Notes: generated from the sequence alone by a model not told the origin. A DNA stretch of 6,856 nucleotides from JANNSW01 sp031431235 (GCA_031431235.1 JANPDA010000391.1:1-6856), one strand, 5' to 3'. Shown: positions 1-5,042, counted from the first letter of the stretch. Program-made: numbers and translations.

Positions 1-62
1 CCATCGCCGACGCCAAGCGTGCAATGGCAGCGGCCGGCATCGCCGTGAGGCTGAATGCCTGA
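1..62 (+). CDS. 3'-terminal fragment of a reading frame, possibly the N-terminal half of a frameshifted DUF302 protein
   Basis: A frame open from the left edge (first full codon at 3) ends at TGA 60-62 and encodes IADAKRAMAAAGIAVRLNA. Too little is visible to identify it alone. The next frame starts at an ATG 8 bases before this stop (ATGCCTGA overlap), which would suit translational coupling of two genes. The peptide also looks like the first helix and strand of a DUF302 domain (alternating Ala/Leu helix, then a G-hydrophobic-x-V strand), and the following frame carries the rest of that domain at the right spacing. A one-base frameshift between about 54 and 62 is therefore my preferred reading. 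The coding direction is reasonably clear; the identity is inference. Confidence 0.4.
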   Translation, partial: IADAKRAMAAAGIAVRLNA

Positions 63-255
63 GCGCGCCCGCGATAGCGACTGCATCACGCTCGAGCCCT
101 CGCGGCTGCTGGTGTTCGGCAACCCGCCCCTCGGCATCCAGCTCCTGACGGCCGACGCCGGTACCGGCCTCGACTGGCCGGTGCGGCTGCTGGTGTTCGA
201 GAACGTGCAGGGCGAGGTCTGGACCGCCTACACCGATTTCGTGGCGAGCGAGTAA
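55..255 (+). CDS. DUF302-domain protein, C-terminal half (probably part of a frameshifted gene)
   Basis: The frame encodes 66 residues. The segment from about residue 16 on (LEPSRLLVFGNPPLGIQLL, then LDWPVRLLVFENVQGEVWTAYTDF) matches what I recall of DUF302 proteins: a xPxxLLxFGNPxxGxxLM strand-turn, a (G)LDLPL strand, and a terminal strand ending in VWxxYxD. DUF302 domains are usually about 100-130 residues, so this is only the second half. No convincing Shine-Dalgarno is seen before the ATG at 55, and the peptide in the overlapping upstream frame supplies a plausible first half. The function of DUF302 is not established. The gene converges on nirV with 13 bases between stop codons and no obvious terminator. 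The codons for RLLVF occur twice (17-bp direct repeat at 102-118 and 183-199). Confidence 0.55.
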   Translation: MPERARDSDCITLEPSRLLVFGNPPLGIQLLTADAGTGLDWPVRLLVFENVQGEVWTAYTDFVASE

Positions 256-268
256 CGACGGAGGCCGA

Positions 269-1048
269 TCATCGAGTGGCAAAGTGCCGGGCCACAGCCG
301 GGCGACGTGAGGCGTGGGCCGGCTCGACGTCCGCTACCAGTCGAAAACCGATATGAGTGGGTGGCGTGCCAGTGGCGCAGCCACCGGCGGCCGGGTCGCG
401 GATGAAGATCGAGACCGCGGCCTCGTGTAAACCTTCGGTAAGAAAGGCGGGGCAGGTTGCGTCATCGCCGGGGCGGGCGCAGGTCGCGGTCCATTCCCAG
501 ACATTGCCGGCAAGGTCATGAATGCCATTGCCGAGCGCGCCGAAATGGCCGCTCGGCTCGACGCGTCCGGTCAGGCTCGCCATCGCGCCATAGTCGGCTG
601 CCCAGGCAAGGCGCGGGTCCTCGAACAGCTTCTTGCGTTCCGGGTGAGGCAGGGCCGCAGCGAACTCTCTCCACTCCCGCGCCGTCGGCAGGCGATAAAT
701 GCGAGCCGCGCCGACATTTTCCCAGGCGATGAACTGCACGACATCGAAGCGGTTGACACCTGTGACCGGGATCGGCCGATCGGTGTCACGCCGGCCGGGT
801 GGCGGCAGGTACGTGCATGCGCCGTCGTCGTGGCAGCGCTTCCAATCCTGCCAACTCACCTCGTACCGGCCAACCGACAGCCGGCGTCCGCCCTCGACCA
901 CGACATCCACCATTGCCATGGGCAACGTCGGGGAACGCTCGAACCCTTCCCCTGGTGCAGCAAGGCGTGCGACCATGGCAAAACCGACGATCCCAGCCAG
1001 GGTCGCAAGGACGATGGCTCTGGCGGCGCTGGCATGCATCGCCGCCAC
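269..1048 (-). CDS. nirV: NirV, SUMF1/FGE-fold protein partner of nitrite reductase
   Basis: The 259-residue product has a hydrophobic N-terminal segment (about residues 11-30) that should act as a signal anchor or signal peptide. It is followed by a sulfatase-modifying-factor (SUMF1) domain with YRLPTAREWREFA (118-130), GNGIHDLAGNVWEWT (173-187) and the closing IGFRLV (233-238). Genes of this type follow nirK in several denitrifiers and are called nirV; the biochemical role is unknown. By ungapped counting back from the GFR motif, the two catalytic cysteines of formylglycine-generating enzyme are replaced (Ser213 and Asp218), so classical FGE activity is unlikely. The start is GTG directly after the nirK stop (TGA-GTG, no gap), with GGGAG placed just upstream inside nirK. 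An ATG three codons later is an alternative. Tight coupling to nirK is clear; co-transcription is inferred. Confidence 0.85.
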   Translation of the reverse strand: MAAMHASAARAIVLATLAGIVGFAMVARLAAPGEGFERSPTLPMAMVDVVVEGGRRLSVGRYEVSWQDWKRCHDDGACTYLPPPGRRDTDRPIPVTGVNRFDVVQFIAWENVGAARIYRLPTAREWREFAAALPHPERKKLFEDPRLAWAADYGAMASLTGRVEPSGHFGALGNGIHDLAGNVWEWTATCARPGDDATCPAFLTEGLHEAAVSIFIRDPAAGGCATGTPPTHIGFRLVADVEPAHASRRPAVARHFATR

Positions 1049-2248
1049 TCACACTCCCATCGGCGCAGGCTTGCCGACCTGCATCATCAAGTCGTCGTTC
1101 CACTCGCCCTCGACCACCACATGAGCGGTCGCGCCGAGCAACACGGCCTCGATCAGATTGTGGTTGACGTAGGCGTAGATGCCGGGCTGGCGGAACGTAT
1201 AGACCATGGCGCCAGCCGAGCCGCCACGGATGAACCAGGTCTCGAGATTGGTGTCGGGCCGGTCGTTGAAGGAGCCGGCCTCCCAGACATGGTCGCCGTG
1301 GCCGCCGATCAGATGGGGGCGGCTGTCGCGGTTGGACTGGGCGTGGATGAACAGCACCATCTCGCCGACCTTGGCCTTCAAGGCGGCGTCGCCGGTCAGT
1401 GCCCCCTTGCGGCCGTTGAAGACCACGTGTGTCGGGGTCAGCGTCCGCATGACATCGAGAGCGTCGGCAAAATTCTCTCCCGGAGCCTCGTATTTCTTGT
1501 AGGCGCCGTCCGCATCGCGCGGGATATAGTAATCCTGCTCGCCGATGAAGTACGCCCGATCATATCTCAGCGGCTGGCCGGCGCCGTCCTTCAATCCGCC
1601 ACGCGGCAGCACCATCACGGCGCCGTTCATCCCGTGCACGACATGATAGGGGATCATCGCGTCGCCGGGCGCGCAGTGATAGACGAATACCCCCGGCTTG
1701 ATCGCCTTCCAGCGCAATACGGCCTGCTCGCCCGGCTGGACCTTGGTCAGGGCGCCGCCGCCCAGAGCGCCGGTGGAGGCGTGAAAATCGATGTTGTGCT
1801 CCATGAAATTGGTCTTGGGATTCTGCAGCGTCACCTCGACGTAGTCGCCCTCGTGCACGACGATCATCGGGCCGGGGACGGTGCCGTTGAATGTCAGCGC
1901 CCAGACCTCGGTGCCGTCCTCGTCGATGACGAGCCTCTTCTCCTCGATGACGAGGGTCACCTCCACGATTCGCGGCTTGGCGACCGCGACTTGATCGTGC
2001 GCGGGCAAGAACGGCGGAGCGACCATCTCCTGCTTGACGCGTTCGAGCGTCGAGATATCGACCGCAGTGACGGCGACCGGTGTAGCGCCTGGCCATCCCC
2101 CGGCTACGGGCGGCGGAATGGGCGTTGCGCCGAGGCTTCCAGACAGTGCCGTGACCGCACTCAGAGCCGCCGCCGAGGCTAGCCCGGTCGACTTCAGGAA
2201 GTTGCGGCGATCATGAAGGGCGGCGAGCCTCTTGGCGGCGGCGAGCAT
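1049..2248 (-). CDS. nirK: Copper-containing nitrite reductase (NO-forming), Tat-exported
   Basis: The 399-residue protein reduces nitrite to nitric oxide in the periplasm during denitrification, taking electrons from a cupredoxin or cytochrome c. A Tat signal (RRNFLK at 14-19, then an Ala-rich stretch) precedes two cupredoxin domains. Type 1 copper ligands are His151, Cys192, His202 and Met207; type 2 ligands are His156, His191 and His363. The catalytic Asp154 (HNIDFH) and His312 (RPHLIGGHGD) are present, as are the usual TLTPTHVVFNG and NHNLIEA blocks. The Cys-to-His ligand loop has 10 steps rather than the 9 of the well-studied Achromobacter enzymes, as I recall for rhizobial NirK. It carries Tyr201 where Trp is usual and His205 where Ser is usual. 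The start ATG is preceded by AGGAG (2258-2262) at 9 bases. Transcription is probably driven by the FNR-type promoter at 2305-2353. nirV follows without a gap. Confidence 0.97.
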   Translation of the reverse strand: MLAAAKRLAALHDRRNFLKSTGLASAAALSAVTALSGSLGATPIPPPVAGGWPGATPVAVTAVDISTLERVKQEMVAPPFLPAHDQVAVAKPRIVEVTLVIEEKRLVIDEDGTEVWALTFNGTVPGPMIVVHEGDYVEVTLQNPKTNFMEHNIDFHASTGALGGGALTKVQPGEQAVLRWKAIKPGVFVYHCAPGDAMIPYHVVHGMNGAVMVLPRGGLKDGAGQPLRYDRAYFIGEQDYYIPRDADGAYKKYEAPGENFADALDVMRTLTPTHVVFNGRKGALTGDAALKAKVGEMVLFIHAQSNRDSRPHLIGGHGDHVWEAGSFNDRPDTNLETWFIRGGSAGAMVYTFRQPGIYAYVNHNLIEAVLLGATAHVVVEGEWNDDLMMQVGKPAPMGV

Positions 2249-2311
2249 GGCGATCTTCTCCTGATGTGGCGGTCAGATGGGATGCGCCTGCCCCTGCAAA
2301 CAGGCTCTCGT

Positions 2312-2317
2312 TCAATA
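2312..2317 (-). promoter_or_regulatory. Predicted -10 element of the nirK promoter
   Basis: On the minus strand the hexamer reads TATTGA. If the upstream FNR-type box is centred at -41.5, as in class II activation, the start site falls at 2305 and the -10 window (-12 to -7) is exactly 2317-2312. This leaves a 5' untranslated leader of about 57 bases containing the AGGAG of nirK. The agreement of spacing and hexamer supports the call, but the start site has not been measured. Confidence 0.6.
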
Positions 2318-2339
2318 CTGCCGAGGCCGCCATCGCGCC

Positions 2340-2353
2340 TTGATCAGGATCAA
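2340..2353 (-). promoter_or_regulatory. FNR/NNR/FixK-type operator upstream of nirK
   Basis: TTGATCAGGATCAA is a perfect match to the TTGAT-N4-ATCAA consensus bound by the Crp-Fnr family regulators that control denitrification (FNR, NNR/NnrR, DNR, FixK). The operator half-sites are identical, so strand is set by context: nirK is the only downstream gene at sensible distance. Its centre is about 98 bases from the nirK start codon and 41.5 bases from the predicted transcription start. Which regulator binds cannot be told from the box alone. NO-responsive NnrR-type control is the common case for alphaproteobacterial nirK. Confidence 0.85.
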
Positions 2354-2424
2354 GACGAGCCGATTGGGGAGCCCCCTGTCGAAGTGCAGCGAGACCAAGC
2401 TCGTGCGTCGATGGTTCCGGGTCT

Positions 2425-2454
2425 GCGAGCGATGTCGCTCGCACCATAGCGAGC
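2425..2454. repeat. Three-armed palindromic sequence
   Basis: GCGAGCGA-TG-TCGCTCGC (2425-2442) is a perfect inverted repeat with 8-bp arms and a 2-base spacer. It is followed after ACCATA by a third arm GCGAGC (2449-2454), which can pair instead with GCTCGC at 2437-2442. Two mutually exclusive hairpins can therefore form. There is no T-tract on either strand, so it is not a standard terminator. It sits about 120-150 bases upstream of the predicted nirK start site and coincides with the break in peroxiredoxin similarity. It could be a small REP-like insertion or a regulatory structure; only the symmetry is observed. Confidence 0.5.
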
Positions 2455-2745
2455 GGGCATCGAATCCCCGGCCTTTGGTGCCCGCTTGCCGGCCTCGACC
2501 GCCACCAGCTGCTCGATCAGCCCACGATAACGGCGTGCGTAGCCAGGCGCCACGTGCTCGAGCAGGGCGGCAAAGTGCTGCAGCCTCTCGGCAAGCGGGG
2601 CCTGCAGCACTCGCGCCTCCGCAACCGCGCCCGACAGATTCATCTCGGTCTGGGTATCTGGCATGGGTCGCAATGGCCTCGTGATCCCAAGGGTGCGGGC
2701 GATAGCAGTCGGCAATCGATTTCCATCCCGGCACGGTCTGGCGCT

Positions 2746-4125
2746 TCAGGTCATGGGCTCCAGGTTGCCGAGCAGCGTCGGCAGGTATTCCGCGACCGTG
2801 GGATGGATATGCACCGCCCGCGAGATCGTGGTGTAGCGGGCGCCGGCCGCCATCACCTCGAGGAACGCGTGCACCAGCTCGTCCCCGCCGATGCCGAGCA
2901 GCGCGGCGCCCAGCACCCGCTCGGTCCCGGCCTCGACCACGACCTTCATGAAGCCCTTGGTCTCGCCCCGCTCACGGGCCCGGCCAACCGACGTCATGGC
3001 GAGCTTCGCCGATAGCGCCTCGATGCCCTGGGCCCTCACCTCGGCCTCCGTCATGCCTACCCTCCCGAGTGGGGGATCGATGAAGAGGCCATAGCAGGGG
3101 ATCCGATCGGAGATCTTGCGGGGGTCGTTGTCGAACAGGTTGGCCGCGACGATCTCGTAGTCGTTGTAGGAGGTATGGGTGAAGGCACCGCGCCCGTTCA
3201 CATCGCCGATCGCCCAAATGCCCGCAACGTTGGTCCGGCACTGGTCGTCGACTTGGATGTAGCCGCGCTGATCGGTTGCGACCCCTGCCTGGTCCAGACC
3301 GAGGTCATCGGTGTTGGGCCGCCGGCCGACTGCCAGCAGCAGGTGGGTGCCGACGATCTCGGGCGCGCCTTCCCCGCAGGCGAGCTGCATCGCGACGCCG
3401 CCGTCCTTCCTCGCAACGGCCAGACACTTGGCGCCGAGGCGCACCGCGATGCCTTCGTCCTCCAGAATGCCCTGCACGGCGGCGCTGATGTCGGGGTCCT
3501 CGCGGGCAATCAACCGGTCGGCCATCTCGACCACCGTGACGCGCGCACCGAAACGGGCGAACATCTGGGCGAACTCGAGCCCGATATAGCTGCCCCCGAC
3601 CACGAGCAGATGCTCTGGCACGGTGTCGAGCTCCAGGATCGTGCTGTTGGTGAGGTAGTCGACATCCTCGATGCCGGGCATCGGCGGCACCAGGGCCCGG
3701 CCGCCCGTGTTGATGAAGATGCGGTCGGCCTCCAGCGATTTGCCGTCGACCTCGACGCTGTGCGGGCCCGTGAACCGAGCGTGGCCGCGCAGCACGGTCG
3801 CCTTGTCGAGCCCTTCCATCCATCTTGTAATGCCGGTGCGCCCGCGCCTGACGATCTCGTCCTTGCGGGCCTTCACGCGCCCCATGTCGATGCGGACGGC
3901 GCCGTCGATGGCGACGCCATATTCGGCGGCCCGGCGGGTGGTGTGAGCGACCTGGGCGCTCGCCACCATCGTCTTGGTCGGCACGCAGCCGACATTGACG
4001 CAGGTGCCACCGAAATGCTTGCGCTCGATGATGGCGACCCGTTGGCCTTCGCTCGCTAGCCGGTCGGCGAGCGGGGGACCCGACTGACCGGTACCGATGA
4101 CGATGGCGTCGTATCTGGTGAGCAT
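2746..4125 (-). CDS. FAD-dependent pyridine nucleotide-disulfide oxidoreductase, MerA/RclA-like
   Basis: The 459-residue protein has the full class I disulfide oxidoreductase layout. There is an FAD-binding GTGQSG (11-16), a redox-active pair Cys42-x4-Cys47 in GGTCVNVGCVPT, a nucleotide-binding GGSYIG (177-182), a second FAD motif AIGDVNG (305-311), and a C-terminal dimerisation domain ending in HIHPTVAE with catalytic His441 and Glu446. These enzymes pass electrons from NAD(P)H through FAD to the disulfide and then to a substrate. Database annotation often says mercuric reductase, but the C-terminal vicinal cysteines and N-terminal metal-binding domain of MerA are absent, and no other mer gene is near. 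It is also not linked to a 2-oxoacid dehydrogenase complex. The substrate is unknown. The start has an excellent AGGAAAGAG (4133-4141) placed 7 bases upstream of the ATG. It lies 21 bases after the stop of the patatin remnant, so the two were probably an operon. Confidence 0.9.
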   Translation of the reverse strand: MLTRYDAIVIGTGQSGPPLADRLASEGQRVAIIERKHFGGTCVNVGCVPTKTMVASAQVAHTTRRAAEYGVAIDGAVRIDMGRVKARKDEIVRRGRTGITRWMEGLDKATVLRGHARFTGPHSVEVDGKSLEADRIFINTGGRALVPPMPGIEDVDYLTNSTILELDTVPEHLLVVGGSYIGLEFAQMFARFGARVTVVEMADRLIAREDPDISAAVQGILEDEGIAVRLGAKCLAVARKDGGVAMQLACGEGAPEIVGTHLLLAVGRRPNTDDLGLDQAGVATDQRGYIQVDDQCRTNVAGIWAIGDVNGRGAFTHTSYNDYEIVAANLFDNDPRKISDRIPCYGLFIDPPLGRVGMTEAEVRAQGIEALSAKLAMTSVGRARERGETKGFMKVVVEAGTERVLGAALLGIGGDELVHAFLEVMAAGARYTTISRAVHIHPTVAEYLPTLLGNLEPMT

Positions 4126-4146
4126 GGCTCAGCTCTTTCCTGGTGA

Positions 4147-4469
4147 CTATGTGGCCGCAATACTGGCAAGGTCCGACTCGACCGCACGACGCGGGGCGGC
4201 GTCGTCCAGGAGGGCCTGCTCTGCCGTGTCTTGCTCGGCAGACTCAGGCTGGCTGGCTGCGGTCGGCTCGTGTGGGATGATACCCTGAAGCGCATCGAAC
4301 TCACCTTGCCAGGGAGCCTGCGCTATTGCCCTGCGGGTGTCCATAGGACCTGCCTCCCAGCGTTTGCGGATGCCCTGGGGGCTGAAATCGCCGTCCTTGG
4401 CCTGATCCTCGTTCTCGATGCGCGGCAACGGCAAGCGGACAAAGTGCATGTGCTCTCGACATGTCCCCT
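4147..4469 (-). pseudogene. C-terminal remnant of a patatin-like phospholipase (DUF3734) gene, interrupted by an IS relic
   Basis: From about 4469 to TAG 4147-4149 the minus strand encodes a tail with MHFVRLPLPRIENEDQAKD, DFSPQGIRKRWEAG and AIAQAPWQGEFDALQGIIPHE. This matches what I recall of the DUF3734 region that closes bacterial patatin-like phospholipases (MH-hydrophobic-VRL-x-PR-x-x-x-EDxxKDxDFSPxGIRxRWEAG, then APW and a final HE). An acidic low-complexity end follows. The patatin catalytic domain (GxSxG serine, DGG/A) is nowhere in the window. The frame continues across the target duplication of the inserted element: if the insertion is removed, 4469 joins 4935 in frame and stays open to the TAG at 4966-4968, next to the rplY promoter. 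The 5' part of the gene is therefore missing. An ATG at 4449 could start a 100-residue product, but I see no Shine-Dalgarno that decides it. Confidence 0.65.
4460..4469. repeat. Left 10-bp target site duplication
   Basis: CATGTCCCCT directly abuts the left terminal repeat of the element at 4470 and is repeated exactly at 4925-4934. Eight to ten bases is the usual duplication length for the ISAs1 family. The match extends to 11 if the first C of the terminal repeat is counted. Confidence 0.85.
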
Positions 4470-4484
4470 CAGGGGAATCGCTTG
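4470..4484 (+). repeat. Terminal inverted repeat of the IS relic (transposase 3' side)
   Basis: CAGGGGAATCGCTTG begins at the first base after the duplication and is mirrored at 4910-4924 with two mismatches. The transposase stop codon lies 8 bases inside this end (4492-4494), within the 12-bp palindrome GGATGATCATCC (4486-4497). Confidence 0.8.
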
Positions 4485-4491
4485 GGGATGA

Positions 4492-4924
4492 TCATCCGGC
4501 CCCGTTGAGGATATCGCCGAGACAACCGGCGTTCCAGCCGGCTTTCTTGCGGCGCACCTCGAGGCTGGACTTGGTTCGCGTGGTTCGCATCAGGTTCATC
4601 ACGATGTGCCTGAAGATCGCCATGTTCTGTGGCCCGTGGCCGCTGCGCAAGTGGCATTGATCCTCGTTGAAGGTGTCGTCGAGCGACCAATGCAGGCGGT
4701 TCTCGATGCCCCAGTGGGCACGAACGACATCCGCGCAGACCTCGACCGGCATCACCTTCGAGCACAGATGATAGCGGCGCTCCGGCGCGACCACGCCGTT
4801 ACGAGTCGTCTCGCTCTCGACCATGCCGATCATGACGAGCCCCGGGAACTCGATCTCGCCGGGATGGCGGCGGTCGCAAACGAATTCGCCAATCCGCAAG
4901 CCCCGCTCTCGAGCGATTGCCCTG
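4492..4924 (-). pseudogene. ISAs1-family transposase, C-terminal fragment
   Basis: The frame contains the conserved ISAs1 C-terminal blocks: FPGLVMIGMVESE (about 33-45, counted from the ATG at 4944), HWGIENRLHWSLDDTFNEDQ (77-96) and GPQNMAIFRH (104-113), ending in the usual basic RRKKAGWN segment. HWGIEN should hold the catalytic glutamate (Glu81). The N-terminal two thirds with the DDE aspartates are gone, so it is inactive. The reading frame is actually open from 4965, and an ATG at 4942-4944 lies in host DNA outside the element. The first six codons after that ATG are host and duplication sequence, so any translated product would be a host-transposase fusion. The downstream patatin remnant is in the same frame, separated only by the transposase stop. 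Confidence 0.9.
4910..4924 (-). repeat. Terminal inverted repeat of the IS relic (truncated transposase side)
   Basis: Read on the minus strand from 4924 it is CAGGGCAATCGCTCG, matching the other end at 13 of 15 positions. It is directly followed on the plus strand by the right copy of the 10-bp duplication. Confidence 0.8.
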
Positions 4925-4934
4925 CATGTCCCCT
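4925..4934. repeat. Right 10-bp target site duplication
   Basis: CATGTCCCCT, identical to 4460-4469, starts at the base after the terminal inverted repeat. On the minus strand both copies are read in the same frame, encoding E-G-T-C on each side of the insertion. Confidence 0.85.
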
Positions 4935-4943
4935 CGCGCTCCA

Positions 4944-4972
4944 TTGCGCTGAGAACGCGCCGCAGCTATAAG
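4944..4972 (+). promoter_or_regulatory. Candidate housekeeping promoter of rplY
   Basis: TTGCGC (4944-4949) and TATAAG (4967-4972) are separated by 17 bases. The -10 fits the sigma-70 consensus at five of six positions; the -35 keeps the TTG. The start site would be near 4979, giving a leader of about 95 bases before rplY. The promoter begins 10 bases from the IS target duplication, and the minus-strand patatin frame ends inside it. It is predicted from sequence only. Confidence 0.5.
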
Positions 4973-5025
4973 CTCGTCCGTCCCGCACGCTCCGACACCC
5001 CTGGAGGTGGCGTGCCTGGGGCCAC

Positions 5026-5042
5026 GGGGCCGTTCTGGCCCC
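5026..5042 (+). promoter_or_regulatory. GC-rich hairpin in the rplY leader
   Basis: GGGGCC-GTTCT-GGCCCC forms a 6-bp all-GC stem with a 5-base loop, followed by TTTA. A second GGGGCC at 5018-5023 could compete for the same 3' arm. The hairpin ends 31 bases before the rplY start. It may be an attenuator or autoregulatory leader (ribosomal protein leaders are common, and L25 leaders are known in other bacteria). It may instead be the old terminator of a gene now lost. The T-run is too short for a confident terminator. Confidence 0.35.

Larger units (their letters stand above)
2312..2664 (-). pseudogene. Probable 5' remnant of a peroxiredoxin-like (AhpC/TSA) gene
   Basis: From ATG 2664 (or an in-frame ATG at 2643) the minus strand encodes about 70 residues whose core, PLAERLQHFAALLEHVAPGY then LIEQLV and APKAGDSMP, resembles the N-terminal helix pair and the (A)PxxGDxMP lead-in of peroxiredoxin-like proteins. 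That family normally continues into a LPD..GRLVSL strand and a WCPxC site. Here the match stops at 'GDSMP', exactly where a palindromic stretch (2425-2454) begins, and no thiol motif follows in frame. In the next frame a segment reading LVSL, then 18 residues, then WRP (stop near 2312) is reminiscent of LVSL...WCP with the cysteines lost. This second match is weak. The gene would follow the oxidoreductase at 2746-4125 by about 80 bases on the same strand. It appears truncated and non-functional and now carries the nirK promoter. A short functional protein of unknown role is the alternative. Confidence 0.45.
4470..4924 (-). mobile_element. Internally deleted, non-autonomous ISAs1-family insertion sequence
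   Basis: The 455-bp element is bounded by inverted repeats CAGGGGAATCGCTTG (4470-4484) and, read inward from the other end, CAGGGCAATCGCTCG (4924-4910), which match at 13 of 15 positions. Exact 10-bp direct repeats flank it. Its only content is the C-terminal part of an ISAs1 transposase on the minus strand. Full family members are about 1.2-1.4 kb with transposases of roughly 370 residues, so some 0.8 kb including the N-terminal catalytic aspartates has been lost while both ends remain. It cannot move itself but could in principle be moved by a full-length relative elsewhere in the genome. It is inserted in the patatin-like remnant. Insertion plus duplication is 465 bp, a multiple of three. 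Confidence 0.85.

Noticed and set aside
256..268. Possible terminator between the convergent DUF302 and nirV stops
   Set aside because: No inverted repeat or T-run is present in or around the 13-base gap.
518..2182. A 554-codon plus-strand open frame opposite nirV and nirK
   Set aside because: It is antisense to two well-supported genes. The product is rich in His/Asp/Arg with no recognisable domain, as expected for the complementary frame of GC-rich coding DNA.
2211..2447. A minus-strand frame overlapping the nirK start, possibly an N-terminal extension or leader peptide
   Set aside because: It runs in a different frame from nirK across the promoter and shows no family similarity. The nirK start at 2248 has a good ribosome binding site and a Tat signal in the right place.
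2575..2610. Perfect 9-bp inverted repeat GTGCTGCAG / CTGCAGCAC with an 18-base spacer
   Set aside because: It lies inside the peroxiredoxin-like coding remnant and is explained by the codons for VLQ and LQH. There is no T-tract or promoter relation.
3175..4059. A 294-codon plus-strand open frame opposite the oxidoreductase
   Set aside because: It mirrors the codon periodicity of the real minus-strand gene and shows no domain or ribosome binding site.
4606..4971. Plus-strand frame opposite the transposase fragment
   Set aside because: It is the complement of a clear ISAs1 transposase segment, without its own start signals or recognisable motifs.
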